The notes under the pieces were generated by a model. It was not told the DNA's origin and did not search any database. It saw only the letters and a program-made list of their open reading frames with translations. Of a stretch of 64,000 nt of DNA, positions 1-7,012 are shown one piece after another. The stretch lies in the NCBI GenBank assembly GCA_019163175.1, contig JAFLKN010000003.1, forward strand, positions 372,001-436,000. The letters are read 5' to 3'. The first letter of the stretch is position 1, and every line of letters begins with the position of its first letter. The DNA is from Prolixibacteraceae bacterium. GTDB lineage: Bacteria > Bacteroidota > Bacteroidia > Bacteroidales > Prolixibacteraceae. The translations under genes and the position numbers were made by a program.

Positions 1-326
1 TTTTAGGTGCAACAGCTATTGGAGTAATAAGTATAAAAATGGCCCACATGCGGAACAGTCCGCCTCTGGTTTTTTCAATTCCATCAGTAATACCAATGGT
101 TCCGGGCTTTTTTGCTTACAAAATGATGCTTGGACTCATAGCTTTGGCCAGCATAGAAAATACCGATGCCTACCTGCAAACCCTGATCGAAACCGTTAAT
201 AACGGAGCAAAAATGTTATTTATCCTTATTTCATTGGGCATTGGTGTTGCCCTGCCCATGTTGCTGACCCGAAAGGAGTCGATAAAAAAATCGCAATTCA
301 ACAAGAAAAAGAAAATTGCGGTGTAA
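1..326 (+). CDS. Threonine/serine exporter family protein, C-terminal part (cut by window edge)
   Basis: The reading frame is open from base 3 to the stop at 324-326, so the gene begins outside the window. The visible part has the segment IPSVIPMVPGFFAYKMMLGL, characteristic of the second half of ThrE/DUF3815-type exporters, followed by a hydrophobic helix (FILISLGIGVALPMLL) and a short basic tail ending in KKKKKIAV. This family exports small amino acids across the inner membrane; substrate here is unknown. In many genomes the function is split over two adjacent genes and this would be the second one (inference). An internal ATG at 39 is not the true start because the frame and the membrane character continue upstream. 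Confidence 0.75.
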   Translation, partial: LGATAIGVISIKMAHMRNSPPLVFSIPSVIPMVPGFFAYKMMLGLIALASIENTDAYLQTLIETVNNGAKMLFILISLGIGVALPMLLTRKESIKKSQFNKKKKIAV

Positions 327-352
327 GAATTATAACTTCAGGAAATAGTAAT

Positions 353-383
353 AAAAAAGAGCTGCTCCGGTTTGGAACAGCTC
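353..383 (-). terminator. Intrinsic terminator of the triple-repeat small protein gene
   Basis: GAGCTGCTCC and GGAACAGCTC (359-368 and 374-383) form a 10-bp stem with one mismatch and a 5-nt loop. Read on the minus strand it is followed by a run of six T, so it serves the minus-strand gene ending at 422. It may also stop the plus-strand exporter gene, though the plus-side tail is less T-rich. Confidence 0.7.
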
Positions 384-421
384 TAATTATATGTAGCTGG
401 TACATTTTGAGTAAGAAAGGC

Positions 422-754
422 TTATTTCCATAAGCTTTCATCGATCATCCACGATTCAACTTCAAGAGCTTCTTCTACCTCTCCAACGACCTCTGTTTCT
501 GAAATCCACAAGCTTTCGTTGGTCATCCAGGGCTCAATTTCAAGAGCCTCTTCCGCTTCCAGTGTGCTAACTTTGGTTTCTGAAGTCCAGTAGCTTTCAT
601 CGATCATCCACGATTCGATAGTCAACATTTCTTCTGCTTCGGTAACAACTTCGGCGTTGACCATACTTTTGTTATCTGCAATTGCATTGATGTTGGTAAA
701 TCCAATAATTCCAAGTACGCAAATTGCGACAATTGTTCTAATTTTTGTTTTCAT
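422..754 (-). CDS. Small secreted protein built of three acidic/tryptophan repeats
   Basis: A 110-residue protein of unknown function. Residues 1-26 look like a signal peptide (MKTKIRTIV then a hydrophobic run, likely cut after NINA or AIA). The rest is three imperfect repeats of 26-27 residues starting at E41, E68 and E94, with core EE-[AM]-L-x-[IV]-E-x-W-M-x-[DN]-E-S-[LY]-W. The mature part is strongly acidic and has only a few lysines. The start at 754 is preferred over an ATG at 763 because AGAAG lies 9 nt upstream of it. The 5' leader has a small ACCGGA/TCCGGT hairpin (782-800). It stands alone with its own terminator. Export to periplasm or surface is inferred from the signal only; I cannot assign a function. 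Confidence 0.75.
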   Translation of the reverse strand: MKTKIRTIVAICVLGIIGFTNINAIADNKSMVNAEVVTEAEEMLTIESWMIDESYWTSETKVSTLEAEEALEIEPWMTNESLWISETEVVGEVEEALEVESWMIDESLWK

Positions 755-901
755 AATTTTCATCTTCTAATTGTTTGTTTCACCGGATATTTGCTCCGGT
801 TGTTTTCTGTTTCTTTTTGTTTTCACTATTAAGACTCCTGAAGAGTCAAAAAGTTACTTTTGAAACAGTTAATTAAAAGATAAACTTGTCTTAATAAAAC
901 C

Positions 902-1723
902 TTAAAGGAATTCTATTCTTTGACTGAATGTTAAGAATGGTGAGGGAAACAGGCTTTTAAAGTTGGGTGGAAGTTCACTAAAAAGGCCAAAAACACACGA
1001 TCCGCTACCCGACATGGAGGCATAAACTGCTCCTGAATCATAAAGCTTCTGCCTGACAGTCCCAATCTCCGGATACTCCTGAAATACAGACTGTTCAAAC
1101 TGATTAATCACTTTTCCTTTCCATTCCTGAACCGGAAGGCAAAGTAATTCGGGCAATGAAACTTCTGATTTTTTTGGAACAACATATTTAAAAGCTTTTG
1201 CGGTCGAAACTTCAACCGAAGGTTTTACCAGCAATATGAACATACCGTTAAGCGAAACAGTAGTTTCCTGCATAATTTCGCCTCTTCCGGTAGCATAAAC
1301 TGGTTTATTCAGGATAAAAAACGGACAATCGCTTCCTAAAATGGCTGCATATTTCAATAATCCGACTTCATCCAAACCCAACTCAAAGGTTTTATTCAAC
1401 ATCCGGAGCATAAAAGCGGCATCTGACGAACCACCACCAAGCCCGGCTCCAAATGGAATTTGCTTGTGCAAATGGATACTTAATGTGGGAAGCTCAAAAT
1501 CTTTTTGCAAAAGTCGGTATGCTTTAACTACCAAATTTGCCTCCAGGTCTCCGGAAATAGGGATTCCACTTGCCGTAAACTGAAATTCATCGGAAACGAC
1601 AAATTCGAGCGCGTCACTCCATCCCACCGGAAAAAAAACTGTTTCGAGATTGTGAAACCCATCCGGTCGTTTTTCGGTAATGTGCAAACCGAGATTTATT
1701 TTGGCGTTTGGAAATGAAATCAT
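902..1723 (-). CDS. ispE: 4-diphosphocytidyl-2-C-methyl-D-erythritol kinase
   Basis: GHMP-family kinase that phosphorylates CDP-methylerythritol in the non-mevalonate isoprenoid pathway, in the cytoplasm. The N-terminus MISFPNAKINLGLHITEKRP and the ATP-binding loop PFGAGLGGGSSDAAF (residues 90-104) are diagnostic, and a C-terminal MSGSGSCVFG glycine motif is present. Length 273 aa fits the family. The frame stays open upstream to 1921, but that extension is not homologous and overlaps the divergent gene; the start at 1723 is fixed by homology. A -7 box (TACTTTTG, minus strand, 1728-1735) lies only 4 nt before this ATG, so the mRNA may be leaderless. Confidence 0.93.
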   Translation of the reverse strand: MISFPNAKINLGLHITEKRPDGFHNLETVFFPVGWSDALEFVVSDEFQFTASGIPISGDLEANLVVKAYRLLQKDFELPTLSIHLHKQIPFGAGLGGGSSDAAFMLRMLNKTFELGLDEVGLLKYAAILGSDCPFFILNKPVYATGRGEIMQETTVSLNGMFILLVKPSVEVSTAKAFKYVVPKKSEVSLPELLCLPVQEWKGKVINQFEQSVFQEYPEIGTVRQKLYDSGAVYASMSGSGSCVFGLFSELPPNFKSLFPSPFLTFSQRIEFL

Positions 1724-1727
1724 AGAA

Positions 1728-1735
1728 CAAAAGTA
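1728..1735 (-). promoter_or_regulatory. Bacteroidota -7 box of ispE
   Basis: TACTTTTG on the minus strand matches TAnnTTTG and ends 4 nt before the ispE start codon. The usual gap in this window is 16-36 nt. Confidence 0.5.
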
Positions 1736-1828
1736 GAAAAATCGTTGATTCGATTCCAATGTAATCTTTTCATTAAGGATACCCTGAGCTGATTTTTCAC
1801 ATAAAATAGAAATCAGAAAGGGTGTTTT

Positions 1829-1858
1829 TTTGCGGCTCAATATAAAATTCCTATTTTG
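1829..1858 (+). promoter_or_regulatory. Promoter of the YitT-family gene
   Basis: TTTG (1829-1832), 19 nt, then TATTTTG (1852-1858), close to the phylum consensus TTTG-N19-TAnnTTTG with one base short in the -7 box. Its position argues that translation starts at 1881, not at the upstream TTG 1830 or ATG 1860. Confidence 0.5.
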
Positions 1859-1880
1859 TATGGCATTAAATCTGCAAAAA

Positions 1881-2750
1881 ATGGTCAAAGCAAAAAAGCC
1901 CAATATCCAGTTGATTATCAAAGACTATGTTATTATGCTCATGGGGTTAACCCTTTACGCACTATCATGGACTCTTTTTTTAGTTCCGGCACAAATTACC
2001 GGCGGCGGAATTAGCGGTTTGGCTGCAGTAATTTTTTACAGCACCAAAATCCCTATCGGCTTGACATTCTTTGCGATTAACGTGGTTTTGGTTGCCATCG
2101 CCATGAAAGTTCTTGGAGCAAGCTTTGGTATAAAGACCATCTTCAGTATGGTAGTGCTCTCGGTTTTATTCTCCATCCCTCAGGATATGTTTCCCGGAGC
2201 AATTATCAACGATAATTTTCTTTCGGCGGTATTGGGCGGCATGTTAGGTGGTGTCGGCATCGGACTTGTTTTTTCGAGGGGCGGCAGCACTGGCGGCACA
2301 GATATTATTGCCATGATCATTAACAAATACCGAAATATAAGTCCGGGCCGGATTATCATGTATTGCGACGTCATTATTATTGGATCCTCCTATTTCCTAG
2401 TTCATTCGCTCGACAAAATGGTTTATGGATTCGTTTCAATGGCTGTTGTTTCTTACACACTCGACGCATACCTAAGCGGGTCAAATGCATCGGCTCAGAT
2501 ATTTATCTTCTCGCCCAAATACGAAGAAATTGCCGATTTTATTAATAACGAATCGATGCGCGGAGTTACTGTTTTAAGCGGAACAGGCTGGTACACCCAA
2601 CAAGATGTAAAAGTTTTAATGACCATCGTTCGAAAGAAAGAAACCAGTATGCTTTTCAGAAAAATTAAGGAAATTGACTCGGAAGCCTTTATCTCTATGG
2701 CCAGCGTAATGGGTGTTTATGGGCAGGGATTCGACAAAATAAAAGGCTGA
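1881..2750 (+). CDS. YitT family membrane protein
   Basis: An integral inner-membrane protein of the YitT family (two membrane repeats of the DUF161 type, then a soluble DUF2179 domain). Visible marks are ITGGGISGLAAVIFY near the N-terminus, the second-repeat GLVFSRGGSTGGTDIIAMII and a C-terminal soluble part (RGVTVLSGTGWYTQQDVKVL and MTIVRKKE). The role of the family is not firmly established. Start 1881 (289 aa) is chosen because a -7 box ends at 1858; an ATG at 1860 would be inside or at the transcription start. Divergent from ispE with a 157-nt shared intergenic region. Confidence 0.85.
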   Translation: MVKAKKPNIQLIIKDYVIMLMGLTLYALSWTLFLVPAQITGGGISGLAAVIFYSTKIPIGLTFFAINVVLVAIAMKVLGASFGIKTIFSMVVLSVLFSIPQDMFPGAIINDNFLSAVLGGMLGGVGIGLVFSRGGSTGGTDIIAMIINKYRNISPGRIIMYCDVIIIGSSYFLVHSLDKMVYGFVSMAVVSYTLDAYLSGSNASAQIFIFSPKYEEIADFINNESMRGVTVLSGTGWYTQQDVKVLMTIVRKKETSMLFRKIKEIDSEAFISMASVMGVYGQGFDKIKG

Positions 2751-2884
2751 TCGTATCGTTTTACTTCTATTATTTATTTTTTAATCGGTCCTTGTTTTCC
2801 AACAAAACCATAGATTTTAAAGGCATTGCAACAAGCCCGAAGAGGTTTTAAACCACACTGTGTTGATTAAAATTGAGACATCGG

Positions 2885-2915
2885 TTTAGAGACCTTGTTA
2901 AAATGATTAATTTTG
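2885..2915 (+). promoter_or_regulatory. Promoter of the M23 peptidase gene
   Basis: TTTA (2885-2888), 19 nt, TAATTTTG (2908-2915): an exact -7 box with near-consensus spacing. It predicts a 5' leader of about 85 nt before the ATG at 3004. Confidence 0.55.
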
Positions 2916-2933
2916 GAAAGACAGAAACTAAAC

Positions 2934-2979
2934 ACCGGGAAAATACTTTTTGCTTTTAGTAAAGCATTTTTCCGGTTTT
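2934..2979 (+). terminator. Long hairpin with T-tail in the leader of the M23 gene
   Basis: ACCGGGAAAA (2934-2943) pairs with TTTTTCCGGT (2967-2976) and an inner stem TGCTTT/AAAGCA (2951-2956/2961-2966) closes a TAGT loop. A TTTC run follows. It lies between the predicted promoter and the start codon, so it would act as an attenuator on that transcript, or as a read-through terminator for the upstream YitT gene. Confidence 0.45.
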
Positions 2980-3003
2980 CTATTGTAATGAAACCAGATA
3001 ACC

Positions 3004-4302
3004 ATGAAATTTAAAATTCCTGAAAAATATCAACGACTGAAAAGAATTCTGATTTGGGTCGTTTCGTTTATAGTGCTGCTTCAGATTGCTTATTTCGTAT
3101 ACGATCAATATGAAACCAAGCGAATCATGGAGGAGTTAGCCAAAGAAAAAGAGGTAGTTAAACCCGAACCGGTGATGCTTTTTAATATCCCTATCGATTC
3201 GTTTCAGGTTGTTCCGGGACAGATTCGTTCAGGCCAAAATTTATCGGATATACTAGTCAAACAGGGCATTTCGATGAGTCAAATTGATGAGATTTCGAAA
3301 AAATCTATCCTCACCTTCGATGTCCGGAAGATGAAAATCAACAACAATTACTATTTCTTCATGAATAAAAAAGCAGCCACCAAGGTTGAATATTTTATTT
3401 ATGAAATTAATCCAGTTGATTATGTGGTTTACGATTTGAGCGACAGCTTGCGAATTTATAAGGAAAAGAAACCTATAATTACTCAAATCAAAACCGCCAG
3501 TGGAGTGATAACATCTTCACTTTGGAAAACGATGGAAAGCCAAGCATTAAATACCGATTTGGCCATGGTTCTTGCCAACAATATATATGCATGGTCAATT
3601 GACTTTTATGGTATTCAGAAAGGCGATAAATTCCGGATCGTTTACGAAGAGAATTTCGTGTACGGCAAATCTATTGGTGTTGGACGAGTATTTGCCAGTG
3701 AATTTGTCCATGCAGGGAAGAGCTATTCGGCCTTTCTTTTCACACAGAAAAATAAAAATGGAACTGATGAAGATAGTTATTTTGACAGTCAAGGTAAAAG
3801 TCTGGTAAAAGCCTTTCTAAAAGCTCCGTTAGAATTTAGTCGAATTAGTTCAAAATTCTCGAATGCCCGTTTCCATCCGGTACTGAAAATATACCGACCA
3901 CATCATGGCGTTGATTATGCTGCCCCAACCGGTACTCCTGTTCGGTCGATTGGCGATGGAACTATTGTTGCCAAAGGATACCAGGCTTCAGGAGGTGGGA
4001 ACTTCTTAAAGGTAAAACACAATTCGGCTTATTTAACCAGCTACATGCATTTGAGCAAATTTGGAAATGGAATTTCAGTAGGCACTCATGTATCACAGGG
4101 TCAAGTGATTGGATTTGTTGGTTCAACCGGATTATCTTCTGGACCACACCTCGATTTCAGGGTATTTCTTAATGGAAATCCGATAAATCCTTTGGATATG
4201 AAAGCTCCGGATGGAGATCCTGTTAATAAAGACAGGATGAAAGACTATACTTTAAATCGCGATACGTTGATGGTCAAACTAAATGCGATCAAAAATTTCT
4301 AA
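3004..4302 (+). CDS. M23 (LytM-type) peptidoglycan endopeptidase, membrane anchored
   Basis: A 432-aa envelope protein: short cytoplasmic N-terminus, one membrane helix (about residues 15-32), a periplasmic LysM/OapA-like part (GQNLSDILVKQGISMSQID, about 75-100) and a C-terminal M23 domain (about 280-400). The family cuts peptide cross-links in peptidoglycan. Metal and catalytic residues seen: H300 and D304 of HHGVD, and H349 of YMHLSKF. The usual HxH motif reads H382-L-D384, so the last zinc ligand is Asp instead of His. The fold otherwise looks intact. The gene stands alone and ends at a convergent terminator shared with the TrmH gene. Confidence 0.88.
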   Translation: MKFKIPEKYQRLKRILIWVVSFIVLLQIAYFVYDQYETKRIMEELAKEKEVVKPEPVMLFNIPIDSFQVVPGQIRSGQNLSDILVKQGISMSQIDEISKKSILTFDVRKMKINNNYYFFMNKKAATKVEYFIYEINPVDYVVYDLSDSLRIYKEKKPIITQIKTASGVITSSLWKTMESQALNTDLAMVLANNIYAWSIDFYGIQKGDKFRIVYEENFVYGKSIGVGRVFASEFVHAGKSYSAFLFTQKNKNGTDEDSYFDSQGKSLVKAFLKAPLEFSRISSKFSNARFHPVLKIYRPHHGVDYAAPTGTPVRSIGDGTIVAKGYQASGGGNFLKVKHNSAYLTSYMHLSKFGNGISVGTHVSQGQVIGFVGSTGLSSGPHLDFRVFLNGNPINPLDMKAPDGDPVNKDRMKDYTLNRDTLMVKLNAIKNF

Positions 4303-4313
4303 ATCAAGAATTG

Positions 4314-4352
4314 GTCAGAAGACGGATGAAGTGTCTACTTCCGTCGTCTGAC
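4314..4352. terminator. Bidirectional terminator between M23 and TrmH-family genes
   Basis: GTCAGAAGACGGATGAAGT and ACTTCCGTCGTCTGAC form a stem with one mismatch and a 2-nt bulge between two convergent genes. Confidence 0.65.
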
Positions 4353-4365
4353 TTCTAACTCCCTT

Positions 4366-4896
4366 CTATTTCCTTAGTTTATAAACCAAATCCCACAAAA
4401 CAATTCCGGCACTCACCGAAATATTGAAGGAATGCTTGGTGCCATATTGCGGAATCTCAATTGCACCATCGCACATATTAACCACCGCTTGCTGAACTCC
4501 TTTCACCTCATTTCCGAAAACAAGCGCCAGCTTTTGTCCCTTTTCCGGAGTAAAATCGGGTAACATGATGCTATTCTCAACCTGCTCAACAGCAAAAACC
4601 CGGTAGCCGTCTTCCTTCAGCTTACAAATTGCAGCTTCTGTTTCAGCAAAATATTCCCATGGAACCGATTTTTCGGCGTCGAGTGCTGTCTTGTGAATCT
4701 CGGTATTGGGAGGGGTTGCCGTAATTCCGCACAACAATACGTTTTCAATCAACAAAGCATCGGAAGTACGAAATACTGAGCCAATGTTGTTGCAACTCCT
4801 AATATTGTCTAAAACCACCGTAATCGGCGTTTTCTCTACTTCTTTATATTCATCAACCGACAGGCGATCGAGTTCTGAGTTTTTTAATTTACGCAT
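4366..4896 (-). CDS. TrmH/SpoU-family RNA 2'-O-methyltransferase
   Basis: A 176-aa SPOUT-class methyltransferase that uses SAM to methylate ribose 2'-OH in tRNA or rRNA; the exact substrate cannot be told. The three SpoU motifs are present: motif 1 DNIRSCNNIGSVFRTSDA, motif 2 LALVFGNEVKGV, motif 3 IEIPQYGTKHSFNISVSAG, forming the trefoil-knot SAM site. It lacks the N-terminal substrate-binding extension of RlmB, so it resembles the short TrmH/TrmL group. It lies downstream of arginine deiminase on the same strand, but a strong 42-bp palindrome sits between them. Confidence 0.87.
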   Translation of the reverse strand: MRKLKNSELDRLSVDEYKEVEKTPITVVLDNIRSCNNIGSVFRTSDALLIENVLLCGITATPPNTEIHKTALDAEKSVPWEYFAETEAAICKLKEDGYRVFAVEQVENSIMLPDFTPEKGQKLALVFGNEVKGVQQAVVNMCDGAIEIPQYGTKHSFNISVSAGIVLWDLVYKLRK

Positions 4897-4913
4897 GGGT
4901 TTTTATTTAAATA

Positions 4914-4969
4914 GTGCCTAAAGTTGGGAGTCCGGAGTGCCTAGAGTTAACTTTAGGCACTCCGGACTC
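4914..4969. repeat. 42-bp near-perfect palindrome plus a partial direct copy
   Basis: Positions 4928-4969 are a 42-bp inverted repeat centred on GTTAAC; 20 of 21 pairs are Watson-Crick and the other is G-T. Each arm begins GAGTCCGGAGTGCCTA. A further copy of the arm end, GTGCCTAAAGTT (4914-4925), lies beside it. The palindrome starts 4 nt after the arginine deiminase stop, so it may end that transcript, but it has no clear T-run at its base and looks more like a dispersed palindromic element. Confidence 0.75.
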
Positions 4970-4973
4970 TAGC

Positions 4974-6245
4974 TCACTCCACACTTCTTCTCCGGATGGG
5001 CATCGACATACAGCGGGCACCACCACCTCCACGTGCAAGCTCCGATCCGGGAATGGTTACGACACATTTTCCTGAAGGAATTTCACACAATCCGCTTAAT
5101 AAATCCTTCGCTGGAATAACCTGAAATCCCTTTTGATTGAGTTGTTCAATGGTATGAACATTTCGCTCATACCCGATCACTTTTCCGGGGGCGAATGCAA
5201 AGAAATTTGCTCCACTGTGCCACTGTTCCCGTTCCTGAGTCCAGCTATCAATTCCGCCGCCGCATTTGATTGGATCCATATCAATACCCAGATTTTTCAG
5301 GGCTCTGGGCAAATTTTTCTGTTCCCTGATATCAATCACTTTACCATTCTCAACCCGGATATGAATGGTATGAAAGCGGTTTGTTCCCATAATCAGTGGC
5401 TCGTAAACCATACAGGCATCTACATCCAGAAAGGTAAAAACCATATCCAAATGGATGAATGATTCGGGAGTATCGGGCAATTCCTGAATCAAAATATGTT
5501 GTAAGCCGCTTTTTTTAGCTTTTATATTTTCGAGGATAAAATCAATTCCCTGTGTGCTGGTGCGAATTCCGGTTCCAATCACCAAAACATCTTCGCGCCC
5601 AACCTGAAAATCACCTCCTTCAATCGAAATTCCGGGGAAATTACGAATGCTTTCTGCAGTATTCGGATTAATTGTATTTGTTTCGATTAAGGGATGACTG
5701 GTAAAAATGGCATTCATAATCACAGCTTCGCGATCGCGTACTTTGCTGGCCATCTTGCCAATCAAAACCTCCTTCCCAAACGACATGGAAGCATCGCGGG
5801 TAAACAGAAAATTATGCAGTGGGCGCAAGCTGAAACGCTCCTGGCTCAGGTAGCGTGTGAGGTTGTTCCGTTCGAGAAAAACGCCCTGAATCAATTGGCG
5901 AGCCAACTCCGGAGCATTTTGTTCCATTAGCACCGGAAAAATATCCATTGCTCCCTCGTTCTGGCAAATCTCCTTCAGTAACGAAGTCTTAACCTCATCC
6001 AATTGAAGTATATCCGACAGCAAATCTTTGACCTCAAAAGTGCGGGTTACTTTATTCAGCACACCTTTAAAATAGGAATACTCATTTCCGGCGACAGATA
6101 AATTCAGAATATCGCTGTAAAGCGCGCGCTCTGCATTTTCTGGCGTCATTTCTTCCACTTCCTGCCCGGGGGTGTGTACGATGACGCCTTCCAACTGGCC
6201 AAACTCAGAACAAACATTAACTTTAATTTTTTGATCGGCTTGCAT
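4974..6245 (-). CDS. arcA: Arginine deiminase
   Basis: Hydrolyses arginine to citrulline and ammonia in the cytoplasm (423 aa, usual size about 410). The guanidino-group hydrolase signature is complete: EGGDFQVG with its Asp, FIHLDMVFTFLD with the catalytic His, and the catalytic Cys412 in GGARCMSMPIRR near the C-terminus. The N-terminal VNVCSEFGQLEGVIVHTPGQE is typical. No ornithine carbamoyltransferase, carbamate kinase or antiporter lies next to it, so it is not in a classical arc operon; whether it feeds ATP production or nitrogen supply is open. A -7 box lies 23 nt upstream of the start. Confidence 0.93.
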   Translation of the reverse strand: MQADQKIKVNVCSEFGQLEGVIVHTPGQEVEEMTPENAERALYSDILNLSVAGNEYSYFKGVLNKVTRTFEVKDLLSDILQLDEVKTSLLKEICQNEGAMDIFPVLMEQNAPELARQLIQGVFLERNNLTRYLSQERFSLRPLHNFLFTRDASMSFGKEVLIGKMASKVRDREAVIMNAIFTSHPLIETNTINPNTAESIRNFPGISIEGGDFQVGREDVLVIGTGIRTSTQGIDFILENIKAKKSGLQHILIQELPDTPESFIHLDMVFTFLDVDACMVYEPLIMGTNRFHTIHIRVENGKVIDIREQKNLPRALKNLGIDMDPIKCGGGIDSWTQEREQWHSGANFFAFAPGKVIGYERNVHTIEQLNQKGFQVIPAKDLLSGLCEIPSGKCVVTIPGSELARGGGGARCMSMPIRRRSVE

Positions 6246-6268
6246 AACTATTGTTTTCTTTTGTGCTT

Positions 6269-6276
6269 CAAAGATA
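6269..6276 (-). promoter_or_regulatory. -7 box of arcA
   Basis: TATCTTTG on the minus strand, an exact TAnnTTTG match 23 nt before the start codon. No clear -33 element. Confidence 0.5.
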
Positions 6277-6372
6277 CAAACATTGAACTTCAGGGAATCG
6301 TAAACTGTTTGATAATCGCGTCAGTTTAATAACATACTGTAGTCATTGCAAAAGTTAAAAATCAATGCTCAT

Positions 6373-6403
6373 TTTACTTCTGACCAGACAATAATTATCT
6401 TTG
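6373..6403 (+). promoter_or_regulatory. Promoter of the DUF4294 gene
   Basis: TTTA (6373-6376), 19 nt, TATCTTTG (6396-6403). The box overlaps a possible TTG start at 6401 and so supports the ATG at 6422. Confidence 0.6.
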
Positions 6404-6421
6404 CAAAAGAATTCTGTGTAC

Positions 6422-7009
6422 ATGACAAGACTTTTCTTTTTTATATTGACAGTCACTTTGGTCACTTTTGCTGCACAGGCGCAAAAAACTCCAGACCCCC
6501 AGTACGTTCCGGGCATGCTCATTGGTAATGATACCTTGCCACATCTCGACTTACCATCGGTCGACGTTTTTCCTAAAAAATCATTCAAAAGCAAGAATGA
6601 GGAACAGCAATACTGGCGATTAGTTTGGCGCGTAAAAAAGGTTCTGCCTTATGCGAAAGAAGCCGCTTTTTTAATGAAAAAGTATGAAATGGAGGTCTCA
6701 CCCGATGCCAGAGGAAAGGATCGCCGCGTGTATGTGCGAAAAGCTGAAGAAGAATTAATGAAAAAATACGGCTCAACTTTAAAGAATATGTCGGTAAACG
6801 ATGGTAAGGTTTTAATCAAGCTAATTGACCGCGAAACCAGTAAGTTGTCGTATGATTTGATCCATGAATTAAAAGGTGGTGTTTCGGCTGTATTTTGGCA
6901 GGGAGTAGCCCGCCTATTTGGCAACAATCTGAAATCACACTATGACCCTTGGGGAGAAGACAGGCAAATAGAATTGATTATTCAATCTATTGAAATGGGA
7001 ATTATCTGA
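6422..7009 (+). CDS. DUF4294 family secreted protein
   Basis: A 195-aa protein with a clear signal peptide (MTRLFFFILTVTLVTFAAQA, cut before QKTPDP), then a conserved Bacteroidota domain of unknown function recognised by EEQQYWRLVWRVKKVLPYAK and by a C-terminal part with LIDRETSKLSYDLIHELKGG and GNNLKSHYDPWGEDRQIE. The central half is rich in Lys and Glu and probably helical. It is expected in the periplasm. Start 6422 was chosen because the -7 box ends at 6403. Its end is 3 nt from the convergent glycosyltransferase gene, with no terminator between them. Function unknown. Confidence 0.8.
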   Translation: MTRLFFFILTVTLVTFAAQAQKTPDPQYVPGMLIGNDTLPHLDLPSVDVFPKKSFKSKNEEQQYWRLVWRVKKVLPYAKEAAFLMKKYEMEVSPDARGKDRRVYVRKAEEELMKKYGSTLKNMSVNDGKVLIKLIDRETSKLSYDLIHELKGGVSAVFWQGVARLFGNNLKSHYDPWGEDRQIELIIQSIEMGII

Positions 7010-7012
7010 TAG

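Noticed and set aside
1583-1921. Longer ispE reading frame starting at 1921
   Set aside because: The added 66 residues have no homology to IspE, overlap the divergent YitT gene and lie upstream of the -7 box.
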